From assembly GCA_036495485.1 (NCBI GenBank), contig DASXMU010000391.1, forward strand, positions 1-19,146: a stretch of 19,146 nt of DNA. Reading direction: 5' to 3'. This document shows, piece by piece, positions 1 through 6,072 of this stretch; position 1 is the stretch's first letter, and each line of letters begins with the position of its first letter. The translations under genes and the position numbers were made by a program. The stretch is from PALSA-505 sp036495485. Its GTDB lineage: Bacteria; Actinomycetota; Actinomycetes; Streptosporangiales; Streptosporangiaceae. The notes below the pieces were generated by a model. That model did no database searches, was not told the DNA's origin, and saw nothing but the letters and a program-made list of their open reading frames with translations.

Positions 1-287
1 CCGCCGTGCCCAACTTCGCCCAGCACGGTGCCTGGGTGCTGTCCAGCCAGATCATCGGCAAGTCCGGGCGCACCCCGCACCTGAGCGCCCCCAGCGTCTG
101 CTTCGGCAACAACATCAACGGATGCAACACCTGGATCGCCACCCTGCACCTCCGGCAGATGGTCAGCTACCAGCCCGCCAGCCGGTTCTGGGAGTTCCAG
201 TGGTACGAGACCACGATCTTCCTCGCCATAGCCGTCGTGCTGGCCGGACTGTGTGCCTGGCGCATCCGCCACCGTTTCCTCTCATAG
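1..287 (+). CDS. ABC-2-type transporter permease, C-terminal fragment
   Basis: Only the C-terminal ~95 residues are present and the 5' end lies outside the window; the reading frame runs through base 3 and stops with TAG at 285-287. The segment containing SYQPASRFWEFQWYETTIF is typical, from memory of the family, of the end of actinobacterial ABC-2-type permeases: an extracellular loop with two cysteines, then a last hydrophobic helix (about TTIFLAIAVVLAGLCAW) and a short basic tail (RIRHRF) on the cytoplasmic side. It would be an integral membrane subunit pairing with an ATP-binding protein encoded upstream. The substrate cannot be told. An internal GTG at base 6 is not a credible start, because the homology runs through it. 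The gene converges on the PPOX gene with about 150 bases between them, which hold no strong terminator. Confidence 0.7.
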   Translation, partial: AVPNFAQHGAWVLSSQIIGKSGRTPHLSAPSVCFGNNINGCNTWIATLHLRQMVSYQPASRFWEFQWYETTIFLAIAVVLAGLCAWRIRHRFLS

Positions 288-437
288 CGAAAGAAAATGG
301 CTGAACGGTGCTGGCCCACCCTCTCGTGGATCCGCAATCGCGGACTCAGCGCCTTCCCGCTGACCCTTGAGTTTCTCCAGATGGTTGCTGGCGGCGCCCG
401 AGGAGTGCGGCAGCAGCCTGGTCTAGCGGGGCAGCGG

Positions 438-842
438 TCACTGGGTGGTCGTGTGCTCGGGGCGGATCGCCACCGCGATGCGGTCGGCCGCGTCCGGTGG
501 TGGTCCCTGTGGCATGCCGTAGCGCTCGGCCAGGCGGACGAACTCCGCTCCCTCAGGGTCGGGGAGGATCCGCTCGACCCGGCCACGGATCTCCAGGTAG
601 CGCCAGGGCTTGTCCGGGTCGGTGATCGACAGCGCGACGGCGGGCTGAGCCTGCCAGTTGCGGTTCTTCTGCCGCTTGCTGGTGGTGGTCAGCCAAAGGT
701 ACTCACCATCGAACCGGAACCAGGTGGGGTTCACCTGCGGTGTGCCATCGGGCCGGACGGTGGCCAGATGCGCGTACAAAGGCCGCTCGACCAGGTCGGC
801 CAGCGAGCCGGGGATGACCGGTGGATCCGCGTTCGGTGACAT
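438..842 (-). CDS. PPOX-class (probably F420-dependent) oxidoreductase
   Basis: A small split-barrel flavin/F420-binding protein of the pyridoxamine 5'-phosphate oxidase-like family, about 134 residues, which is the usual length. The pattern LYAHLATVRPDGTPQVNPTW near residues 25-45, followed by FRFDGEYLWLTTTSKRQKNRN and WRYLEIRGRVERI, is the family's strand order and cofactor pocket. Actinobacterial members of this type commonly use F420H2 to reduce small molecules; the actual substrate is unknown. Two starts are possible. ATG at 842 has AGGA a few bases upstream, while ATG at 857 adds five residues and has only a distant AGG. The start lies 14-29 bases beyond the stop of the acyl-CoA dehydrogenase tail remnant. 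Before the island arrived, this gene was therefore probably the next gene of that dehydrogenase's transcription unit. Confidence 0.8.
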   Translation of the reverse strand: MSPNADPPVIPGSLADLVERPLYAHLATVRPDGTPQVNPTWFRFDGEYLWLTTTSKRQKNRNWQAQPAVALSITDPDKPWRYLEIRGRVERILPDPEGAEFVRLAERYGMPQGPPPDAADRIAVAIRPEHTTTQ

Positions 843-870
843 TTTTCCTTGCTCCATTCTGGTGGGAAAC

Positions 871-912
871 CTATTTCAGCAGATGCCTTGCCATGACGAC
901 ACGCTGGATCTG
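871..912 (-). pseudogene. Displaced 3' end of acyl-CoA dehydrogenase
   Basis: Read on the minus strand, these bases encode QIQRVVMARHLLK followed by TAG. The intact acyl-CoA dehydrogenase at 8000-9172 ends QIQRVVMARQLLKG. Over the 13 shared codons there are 7 base differences, 6 of them synonymous, and one residue change (His for Gln). Homology ends abruptly upstream of the first Gln: the conserved catalytic YEGTN is absent. The fragment cannot function alone. It is best read as the original gene end displaced by an insertion. A decayed paralogue is the alternative. Confidence 0.6.
874..912 (+). repeat. Left flanking repeat of the island (putative att site)
   Basis: This is the 39-base direct repeat of 8006-8044, identical at 32 of 39 positions, containing the shared core acgacacgctg at 896-906. 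Both copies have the same orientation, as integrase-generated att sites do. The mismatches mean the exchange point, if there was one, must lie in the short identical core. Confidence 0.5.
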
Positions 913-972
913 GATGATCGTGGACCATACGGCAGTTTCCGCAGGTAGATGGCGTGCGAGACGGCGCAGTGC

Positions 973-995
973 CAGCACGGATTCAGCACGCGGCC
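973..995 (+). repeat. Inner direct repeat, left copy
   Basis: This 23-base segment matches 7848-7870 with one mismatch; bases 980-995 (gattcagcacgcggcc) are identical in both. Loose similarity (ggaa) continues past the right edge after a one-base indel. It overlaps the 3' end of the small minus-strand ORF at 983-1192. It may be a recombinase arm site, an older att site, or a dispersed repeat. Confidence 0.55.
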
Positions 996-1192
996 GGAAT
1001 GGCTTGTTCATCGTGGTGCGTTGTGCGGCCGCTGGTTGCGGCGCACGCGTTGAACGTGCCGTCGACGTGATCGACCTCGCAGCGGAGAACGTCCTCGCCC
1101 GCGTCGTCATAGGCATCTACGATGGCGTTGAAGTTGGCGGCGATGGCCTTGGAGTCCGCGATAGACCGAGCGAAGGCGACCGCGCGCCTCAT
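983..1192 (-). CDS. Hypothetical protein (small, possibly a remnant)
   Basis: An unrecognised ORF of about 69 residues from ATG at 1192. The N-terminal half (MRRAVAFARSIADSKAIAAN to about residue 45) looks like a folded alpha/beta segment with acidic DAYDDAGEDV. The last 20 residues (rich in T, H, S, with AIPAAC at the end) look less constrained. No ribosome-binding site lies at a usual distance from the ATG. The only good one (GGGAGG at 1213-1218) serves a five-codon ORF, MTPRR, whose TGA overlaps this ATG. Translation could thus be coupled. Its position at the far end of the island and the inner repeat across its stop suggest an element-edge gene or a truncated one. I cannot assign a function. 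Confidence 0.3.
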   Translation of the reverse strand: MRRAVAFARSIADSKAIAANFNAIVDAYDDAGEDVLRCEVDHVDGTFNACAATSGRTTHHDEQAIPAAC

Positions 1193-1218
1193 CGGCGCGG
1201 TGTCATGAAATGCCTCCC
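1189..1218 (-). promoter_or_regulatory. Ribosome-binding site and five-codon leader ORF ahead of the small ORF at 983-1192
   Basis: On the minus strand a GGGAGG (1218-1213) lies six bases before ATG ACA CCG CGC CGA TGA (1206-1189). The TGA overlaps the next ATG (1192-1190) as ATGA. The spacing is ideal for a real initiation site, which makes a translationally coupled leader plausible. Chance is not excluded. Confidence 0.25.
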
Positions 1219-1491
1219 GTTGAAACCAGGACGGGCAGTCCCGCCCCGTGTTACGACGGTAAAGGTTCCCCCAGCTTGCGGAGATCACTTGCACCCGGCC
1301 CGGCTAAGTGCAAGCGATCAGAGGGAAATACGGTCAGTTCCGGTACGAACAGCGAAGCCGCTGACAGGGAGCTTTTCTGACGGATGTCCGACATGATGGT
1401 CATGTAGACCGATCTTGGCTATATAGGCCTGATCCCTACAGTGCTATAGGGACCCGATATACCTGAACACTCACCTCGGTACTTGATGACA
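1193..1491. other. Intergenic region with small inverted repeats
   Basis: No convincing gene is visible here. It contains a 7-bp inverted repeat, cttgcac/gtgcaag (1288-1294 and 1308-1314, 13-base loop). It also holds an AT-richer block with the palindrome ctatatag (1419-1426) and a 6-bp hairpin, tcccta/taggga (1433-1438 and 1447-1452). The last could be a weak terminator for the kinase gene ending at 1492 or part of a minus-strand promoter for the small ORF. None is strong. Confidence 0.3.
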
Positions 1492-2307
1492 TCAGCGGGC
1501 CTGGCGGTAGGCGGCCCATGACTGCGCGGCTTGTGCCATCTTGGTTGTCCAGGCGCTGGTGCTGGACTGGGCTATCTCGTCCCATAGCCGGACGTTGGCT
1601 GCGGCAAACAGGTCGATGTGCGCCGGGTCCGCAGCCTGGAATGCGGAGAGGCGGGATGCTTGCCGTTCGGCCTCGGACGCGGTGTGACCGCCGGAAGCCA
1701 TGAGCCGGAGTATCCAGCAGGCCGGGTCGGTCCAGGCGGCACCGAGAGTCGGCCACGCCCAGTCGATCAGCCAGACACGGTGGGGCGACACGAGCACATT
1801 GTCCGGTGTCCAGTCCGAATGCGCCAGGACCTGGCCAGCGAAGATCATCGCGATGGCAGAATCATCAACGTAGGGCGTCCAGCGGTCCTCGGCCCGCTTG
1901 AACGGCCCGGAATCATCCGCGACCTCGATGCCACTCAGCACGCCCATGAGGCGCACCATCCGGTCGAGGTCCGGTGAGCCGGGCGTGTAGTCGGCGTGGC
2001 GGCCGTCTACATACTCGTAGCCGAGGATGTTCCAACCAGCCTCATCGAGATGCCATAGCAGGGCCGGAGAGATCTCTTTCACGAGTGGGGCGACCGCAGC
2101 CTCGCGGGCCTGGGTGATGACCCGCCGGTGCCCGGCTGGCAGCCCTTTGGCGAAGACCCTGCCGTCGCTCGTGTCGATGATCGCGGCCAGTGGGGAGTTC
2201 TGGCCTGCGGTGGCCACGCGCACGCCGGTGATCGGGCCGGTGCGGGCCTCGATCGCCTGCTTCAGTGGCCCAGGCAGGTCATCCCATGCGATGCGCTGTC
2301 CCACCAT
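1492..2307 (-). CDS. APH-family phosphotransferase (aminoglycoside/choline kinase fold)
   Basis: A protein of about 271 residues with a complete kinase-like active site. It has a beta-3 lysine in VFAKG (about residue 54), a following acidic residue in AREA, the catalytic loop HSDWTPDN (H163, D165, N170), and the metal-binding Asp in LIDWAW (D182). The family transfers the ATP gamma-phosphate to hydroxyl groups of small molecules, antibiotics, or peptide side chains in some RiPP pathways. It is the last gene of the radical SAM operon, separated from the 55-codon peptide gene by a strong hairpin. Start choice: ATG 2316 has no Shine-Dalgarno, and GAGGAG sits just before ATG 2307/GTG 2304, so translation probably begins at one of those. 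It could confer resistance, or it could modify the peptide; the sequence alone does not decide. Confidence 0.75.
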   Translation of the reverse strand: MVGQRIAWDDLPGPLKQAIEARTGPITGVRVATAGQNSPLAAIIDTSDGRVFAKGLPAGHRRVITQAREAAVAPLVKEISPALLWHLDEAGWNILGYEYVDGRHADYTPGSPDLDRMVRLMGVLSGIEVADDSGPFKRAEDRWTPYVDDSAIAMIFAGQVLAHSDWTPDNVLVSPHRVWLIDWAWPTLGAAWTDPACWILRLMASGGHTASEAERQASRLSAFQAADPAHIDLFAAANVRLWDEIAQSSTSAWTTKMAQAAQSWAAYRQAR

Positions 2308-2322
2308 GCTCCTCATCTCAAA

Positions 2323-2350
2323 GGGGACCCGGCTTCCTCGCCGGGTCCCC
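2323..2350 (-). terminator. Strong hairpin between the putative precursor gene and the APH gene
   Basis: A perfect 11-bp stem, ggggacccggc (2323-2333) and gccgggtcccc (2340-2350), with a 6-base loop. It lies 28 bases after the stop of the peptide gene and ends about 15-18 bases before the APH start codons. On the minus strand the hairpin is followed by TTTGAG, so only a short U-run follows it. It could be a partial terminator or an mRNA stabiliser that sets a high peptide:kinase expression ratio. That arrangement is common after small precursor genes. Confidence 0.7.
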
Positions 2351-2378
2351 TGGCCCGGGCTGCGCGGGATGTCCAGCC

Positions 2379-2546
2379 TCAGTACGGCTGGTCGCTACTC
2401 GCACTGCACGCGCACATCGTGAGCAGGGTATCGGTGTCAGCGACGAACTCGACGACATCCGGTGCGAGCGCGGTCGGCGTGCCGGCATCCGGTACGCCGA
2501 CCGACCCGGGCGGTCGGGTCAGCAGTTCGACGGCAACTGCGGTCAC
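2379..2546 (-). CDS. Putative RiPP precursor peptide (55 aa), partner of the radical SAM enzyme
   Basis: A short gene starting GTG at 2546 and ending TGA at 2379-2381. A GGAGGGAGG sequence overlapping the end of the radical SAM gene ends about 9 bases before the GTG. The start is 7 bases beyond the maturase stop (coupled translation). The peptide has an N-terminal half rich in V, P, T, G and A, then an acidic/hydrophobic stretch (APDVVEFVADTDTLL), then a core-like C-terminus TMCACSASSDQPY with Cys45, Cys47, Ser48, Ser50, Ser51 and terminal Tyr55. Leader-plus-core organisation, Cys placement and location next to a SPASM-type maturase fit a ribosomally made, post-translationally modified peptide. 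I do not recognise the family. Alternatives are a small regulatory protein or a chance ORF. The latter is unlikely given the ribosome-binding site and spacing. Confidence 0.7.
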   Translation of the reverse strand: MTAVAVELLTRPPGSVGVPDAGTPTALAPDVVEFVADTDTLLTMCACSASSDQPY

Positions 2547-2553
2547 GAGCGTT

Positions 2554-3663
2554 TCACCTCCCTCCGTGCTGGCAGAACACTTCGAGCGGGGCCTTGGCCT
2601 GCCGGTAGAGGCTGGCCAGCGGCATGCAGGTGCCGCACGTCTTCTGAAGGGTGCAACCGGAACAGCTTCCGTGCCGGGTGAGCAACGAGTCAGCGACGGC
2701 CGCCAACCTGCGCAGACCGTCCGCGCCCTCGACGATCAGGTCGACCTGGGGGTCGCGGCCGACCTTGCAGATGGACGCCCTGCCGTGCGGGTCGACGTGG
2801 AAATGGGTGATACCGGCGTTGCAGCCGGTGTATGGCTTGCGCTTACTGAGCATTTCCCTGGCCTGGCTGGGCAGTACCTCACCGCCGCCGTGGATGGTGG
2901 GGCTGATATTCGTGTACTCGAACGCCGGGATGCCGTAGCGGTCAGCGATCGCTCTCATCTGGGGGATCTCATGCACGTTGCGGTTCGAGACCACGACGTT
3001 GATCCGCATCGGCAGCCCGGCCTCGTACGCGGCGGCCAGTCCTCGCATGAACCGGCGGAACGACCCCCTGCGCCGGGTCATCCCGTCGTAGGACTCCTCG
3101 GTGGCCCCATACAGGCTCAGCGTCAGCCGGTACGGTCGGCGCTTCGTCAGCAGGTCAAGCATCCTGGGCTGGTCCAGCCGTGATCCGTTGGAGGAGATCT
3201 GGATCATCATGCCCATATCCCAGGCGACGGCGTGGGTCTCAGTGAACAGCGGGTCGATCAGCGGCTCGCCACCGGTGAGCTGAAGCCACAGCACCCCGGC
3301 TTCGGCCATCACCCGGAGGAGCCGTTCCCGTCCGGGCCAATCCATCCCGGCGAACATCTTTTCTCCGAGGTAGCAGTGCTCACAGTCGTAGTTGCAACCG
3401 AGGTTGAGCTCGTAGCTGGCGCGGGCATACCCATACGCGGTCTCCGGTCGGACCAGGAGCGTCCCGGCGGCCGACCAACCCGCCAGGTCGATGCCCCACC
3501 CGGCGCGGGCCGCCTCGGCGAGCCAGGCTGGAACCGGCGCGTCAGGGGACGCGTCGCGCAGTTCGCTGTATCGGGCAGCCCCAATCCGGACTGCGCCGTC
3601 ATAACCTGGCCGGACGACAACATGCCCTTCGGGATAGGGGCTGGCTATGAGCTGGTGGGTCAT
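2554..3663 (-). CDS. Radical SAM/SPASM domain peptide maturase
   Basis: 369 residues from ATG 3663, which has an excellent GGAGG five bases upstream; a longer reading frame further upstream lacks support. The radical SAM core shows CNYDCEHC (C90, C94, C97, the CxxxCxxC cluster ligands) and LTGGEP (129-134) for SAM binding. A C-terminal SPASM region supplies seven further Cys (about 281, 299, 334, 337, 343, 346, 364) for auxiliary Fe-S clusters. Residues 1-80 precede the core and could be a precursor-recognition domain (HVVVRPGYDGAVRIG is loosely PqqD-like), but this is weak. SPASM enzymes typically crosslink or epimerise ribosomal peptides (sactipeptides, ranthipeptides, streptide, mycofactocin). 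The 55-aa peptide gene immediately downstream is the obvious substrate. It is preceded by the kinase-like gene with a 31-base gap. Confidence 0.85.
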   Translation of the reverse strand: MTHQLIASPYPEGHVVVRPGYDGAVRIGAARYSELRDASPDAPVPAWLAEAARAGWGIDLAGWSAAGTLLVRPETAYGYARASYELNLGCNYDCEHCYLGEKMFAGMDWPGRERLLRVMAEAGVLWLQLTGGEPLIDPLFTETHAVAWDMGMMIQISSNGSRLDQPRMLDLLTKRRPYRLTLSLYGATEESYDGMTRRRGSFRRFMRGLAAAYEAGLPMRINVVVSNRNVHEIPQMRAIADRYGIPAFEYTNISPTIHGGGEVLPSQAREMLSKRKPYTGCNAGITHFHVDPHGRASICKVGRDPQVDLIVEGADGLRRLAAVADSLLTRHGSCSGCTLQKTCGTCMPLASLYRQAKAPLEVFCQHGGR

Positions 3664-3694
3664 GAGCGCCTCCAACGTCTGAGGGGTGCGCGGG

Positions 3695-4564
3695 TCAGGC
3701 GAGCAGCGTGTCGGTGTGGTGGTGGAGCCTGGCCGCCAGTCCACCCGGGTCGGGCAGCCGGGTGAGGTTCCTGATGATGAGCGCAGCGGCGACTAGCTGG
3801 GCGTACCTGCCGCTCGGGGTGTCCAGGACGTCCGCCAGTGCCGCGTGGACACGGTCGGCCACGTCCGGGACTTCGAGCGCCGTGAGGTAGAGATAGGCGG
3901 CACCGTAGCCGGCGACGGCCACGCACCAGTGCTCCATATCGAGGATCTGGAAGCGTGGAGCAGTGATGTTTTTCCAGTTCAGGTCGATGTGCTCGGTTCC
4001 AAAGACCGGAATGCAGTCGGCTGAGAGTGGCTGACGGTAGGTGGCGCTGAGCAGGTAGCCGTATTCCTCGGCATCGTGGACCGGGAACCGGCGATCCGTG
4101 GGATACGCGCGCAGCGCCGCCAGCGACGCGCTCAGGTCGCGGAACCAGTCAGGCGGCAGATCCGGGGCCGTCCGCAGGAACCGCTCGCGGGAGGCGAGGG
4201 GGTCTGTGACCAGGGTGAGGACTTCCGCGCCGACTGGAACCGGCTCCGGCCCGTCGGCGTGCCACTCGATCCGGTGCAGCAGCGACGGCTTGCTAATTCC
4301 ACGGATAGCTGCGGCATCCGCCGTGCCCCGCCACGCTTTGCGGCTCATCTCGTGCTCAAGGAATGGGCTGACCCGCAGCCATGCACGCTGACCTCGGAAC
4401 GTGACCGGCGATCCGACAAAGCCATAACGGTGGACATGACCGCCGGGATCCAGAGCAGCGTCCAGGCGCCTCGCGGATTCTTCGAGCAGGCTCGCCTGCC
4501 ACTTCTCGAAGTCAGCAATCCGGGTCGGCAGCCACCGGGCTCCAGACTCGTTTCGGGTGATCAT
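3695..4564 (-). CDS. Divergent APH-fold kinase-like protein
   Basis: 289 residues. The ATG at 4562-4564 overlaps the stop of the ATP-binding protein gene as TGATG, so translation is coupled. The frame stays open much further upstream, but that part runs through the neighbour's coding sequence and is not used. A catalytic-loop-like HIDLNWKN (H192, D194, N199) followed by ILDMEHW (D209) matches the HxDxxxxN...D arrangement of aminoglycoside phosphotransferase-like kinases. The N-terminal lobe is not recognisable and I find no convincing nucleotide-binding lysine. The C-terminal 80 residues are helical and Ala/Leu-rich. Its place between the ATP-binding protein and the radical SAM enzyme suggests a role in the same pathway. 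Substrate unknown; it may even be a pseudokinase. Confidence 0.6.
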   Translation of the reverse strand: MITRNESGARWLPTRIADFEKWQASLLEESARRLDAALDPGGHVHRYGFVGSPVTFRGQRAWLRVSPFLEHEMSRKAWRGTADAAAIRGISKPSLLHRIEWHADGPEPVPVGAEVLTLVTDPLASRERFLRTAPDLPPDWFRDLSASLAALRAYPTDRRFPVHDAEEYGYLLSATYRQPLSADCIPVFGTEHIDLNWKNITAPRFQILDMEHWCVAVAGYGAAYLYLTALEVPDVADRVHAALADVLDTPSGRYAQLVAAALIIRNLTRLPDPGGLAARLHHHTDTLLA

Positions 4565-5058
4565 CAGCTTCCGGGTCCTTCCTCGTGCGAAGCTCTCACC
4601 AGGCACACAACAGCCCAGACGACCTTGCCGGGAGCCCCGTCGTCGGCCGGGGACCAGCCGAACCGGTCGCTCATGGACTGGACAAGGAACAGGCCCCGGC
4701 CGTTCTCGTCGTCTGCTCCGGCATTGCCGGGCTGCGGGGTGCCGGGGCAGTAGTCGCGGACGAGGATGGCCAGATCGCCGTGGTCGAGGGTGAGGATCAG
4801 CCGGATGAAGGGTCGGCCCTCCTGGCGGGAGGTGAGCGTCGCATTGGTGGTCAACTCCGACACGATGAGCTCGGCCGTGTCTGAAACTCCGGCCAGCCGC
4901 CATTCCCACAGGACCCGCTGGGTCCAGGCGCGGGCGCAGCCCGGCGCGGTCAGCACCGCTCCCAGCTCGAGGACCACGCGCGGCGGCCGACCCGGCGACG
5001 GATGCCGACGTACCCGCTGGTGCACGGTTCGGTTTCTCGCCGCGGTGCTGACGGTCAT
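4564..5058 (-). CDS. ATP-binding protein (HATPase_c, RsbW/SpoIIAB-like)
   Basis: 164 residues with the GHKL ATP-binding boxes. The N box is ELTTN (68-72), the G1 box is RDYCPG (D102, G106), and the G2 box is NGRGL (119-123). There is no histidine phosphoacceptor or transmembrane segment, so it is a stand-alone ATPase/kinase domain of the anti-sigma-factor type that is abundant in actinomycetes. ATG 5058 has AAGGA seven bases upstream. It begins the operon that continues into the kinase-like protein, the radical SAM enzyme and the putative precursor. The usual role is to phosphorylate an anti-sigma antagonist or bind a sigma factor, but no such partner is encoded here. In this context it may be a regulator of the peptide locus. 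Confidence 0.8.
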   Translation of the reverse strand: MTVSTAARNRTVHQRVRRHPSPGRPPRVVLELGAVLTAPGCARAWTQRVLWEWRLAGVSDTAELIVSELTTNATLTSRQEGRPFIRLILTLDHGDLAILVRDYCPGTPQPGNAGADDENGRGLFLVQSMSDRFGWSPADDGAPGKVVWAVVCLVRASHEEGPGS

Positions 5059-5211
5059 AAGTGTTCCTTCGGATGGTGCTGGGTGCCCCGGGCCGGATAA
5101 CGGTGCCGCAGCGCTGCGCTCGCTATCTGCTGACGGCGAGCGGGATTCTGCACGTCACGCTAGGTAGGACGTGCCCATGGGGTACAGCAACTTGCGCGAG
5201 TGTGCGCGGAT
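5059..5211 (-). promoter_or_regulatory. Probable promoter region of the peptide/radical SAM operon
   Basis: A 153-base gap between the stop of the XRE regulator and the start of the ATP-binding protein gene, the only sizeable gap in the minus-strand run from 6787 to 2551. It holds an imperfect 12-base palindrome, acttgcgcgagt (5190-5201), which could be a regulator site. I cannot pick out a confident -10/-35 pair. Promoter activity is inferred from the gap. Confidence 0.3.
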
Positions 5212-6057
5212 TCAGTGGAAGTCGGCCATGGCGCGGTCGATGAGTTCCCTGGCCTGGCTTCCATACACGGCCATACCCGTCAGCTCAGCGAACGTACGCA
5301 GGTAAATGGCGATCTGCCGGGGCTGGGTGATGGCAAGTTCCGCAGCCGGAGTTTCGATCAGCACCCGTGACTCATCGAAAATCCAGAAGCCTGGGCTCGA
5401 CCACATGGTGCGCTCCACGCTAACCGGGATGATCCCCAGCCCCACAGTCGGCAGCGTCGATGCCTGGCACAGGTGGGCGAGCTGGCCGACCATCATCTCC
5501 CTGCTGCCGATCCGTGACCGCAGCGCCCATTCTTCCAGCACGACCGCAAACTGGTGATCGCTGCGGCGCAGGACACGCTGACGTTCCAGGCGGACGGCGA
5601 CGGCCATGTCGAGATCGTCGGGGATGCCGTTGAACTCGACAATGCGTCCCATCCTGGCCTTGGCGTATTCGGCAGTCTGGAACAAGCCGGGGATGACACC
5701 AGGTTCGTAGATGCGGAACTGCCGAGTCCGCTCGTACAGCGGTAGGGGTGCTTCTTGCAGCCTGCGCATGCCCGCGCGGATCATCCGCCGCCACTCGACG
5801 TACATCGACTCGATGCTGCGGAGAGCCGCAGTCAGATCGGCTGCCTGGTCCGGAACGCCGCAGATGGCGCACCATGTCCGGATGTCTGCTGGCGAGGGTG
5901 TGCTACGGGCGTGCTCGATCCGCGAGCACTTGGACTCGTGCCATCCGGCCGCCTGCGCCACCTGTCTGGCCGTCAGTTCCGCGTCCTTGCGGATTTCCCG
6001 TAGCCGCACGGCGAGCGCGTCAAGCGCTTGCTGCGCGGTAGCTGACCGAACCGGCAC
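5212..6057 (-). CDS. XRE-family HTH regulator with DUF5753 domain
   Basis: 281 residues. The N-terminal helix-turn-helix (about residues 15-70: LREIRKDAELTARQVAQAAG, then WHESKCSRIEHARSTPS) is followed by the DUF5753 region. That region shows the characteristic YEPGVIPGLFQTAEYAKA and, near the end, the ETPAAELAI and IAIYLRTFAELTGMAVYG stretches. This pairing is very common in actinomycetes, often with small DUF397 or DUF6879 partners, and members usually act as local transcription regulators. The start is GTG at 6057 with AGGGA about nine bases upstream and a 15-base gap from the DUF6879 stop. No DUF397 gene is seen next to it; DUF6879 takes that place. Its targets may include the operon starting at 5058. 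Confidence 0.88.
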   Translation of the reverse strand: MPVRSATAQQALDALAVRLREIRKDAELTARQVAQAAGWHESKCSRIEHARSTPSPADIRTWCAICGVPDQAADLTAALRSIESMYVEWRRMIRAGMRRLQEAPLPLYERTRQFRIYEPGVIPGLFQTAEYAKARMGRIVEFNGIPDDLDMAVAVRLERQRVLRRSDHQFAVVLEEWALRSRIGSREMMVGQLAHLCQASTLPTVGLGIIPVSVERTMWSSPGFWIFDESRVLIETPAAELAITQPRQIAIYLRTFAELTGMAVYGSQARELIDRAMADFH

Positions 6058-6072
6058 TGGGGCAGTCCCTGG

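Noticed and set aside
329..346. Small hairpin (tccgc/gcgga at 331-344) between the permease and PPOX genes
   Set aside because: Only five base pairs without a U-run; too weak to call a terminator.
3664..3744. Longer N-terminus for the radical SAM protein
   Set aside because: ATG 3663 has a strong GGAGG at five bases. The extension overlaps the kinase-like gene and is proline/threonine-rich filler.
4565..4909. Upstream extension of the kinase-like gene giving a protein of about 404 residues
   Set aside because: The added part runs antiphase through the ATP-binding protein gene, which has clear N, G1 and G2 boxes. The ATG at 4564 with TGATG coupling is a natural start.
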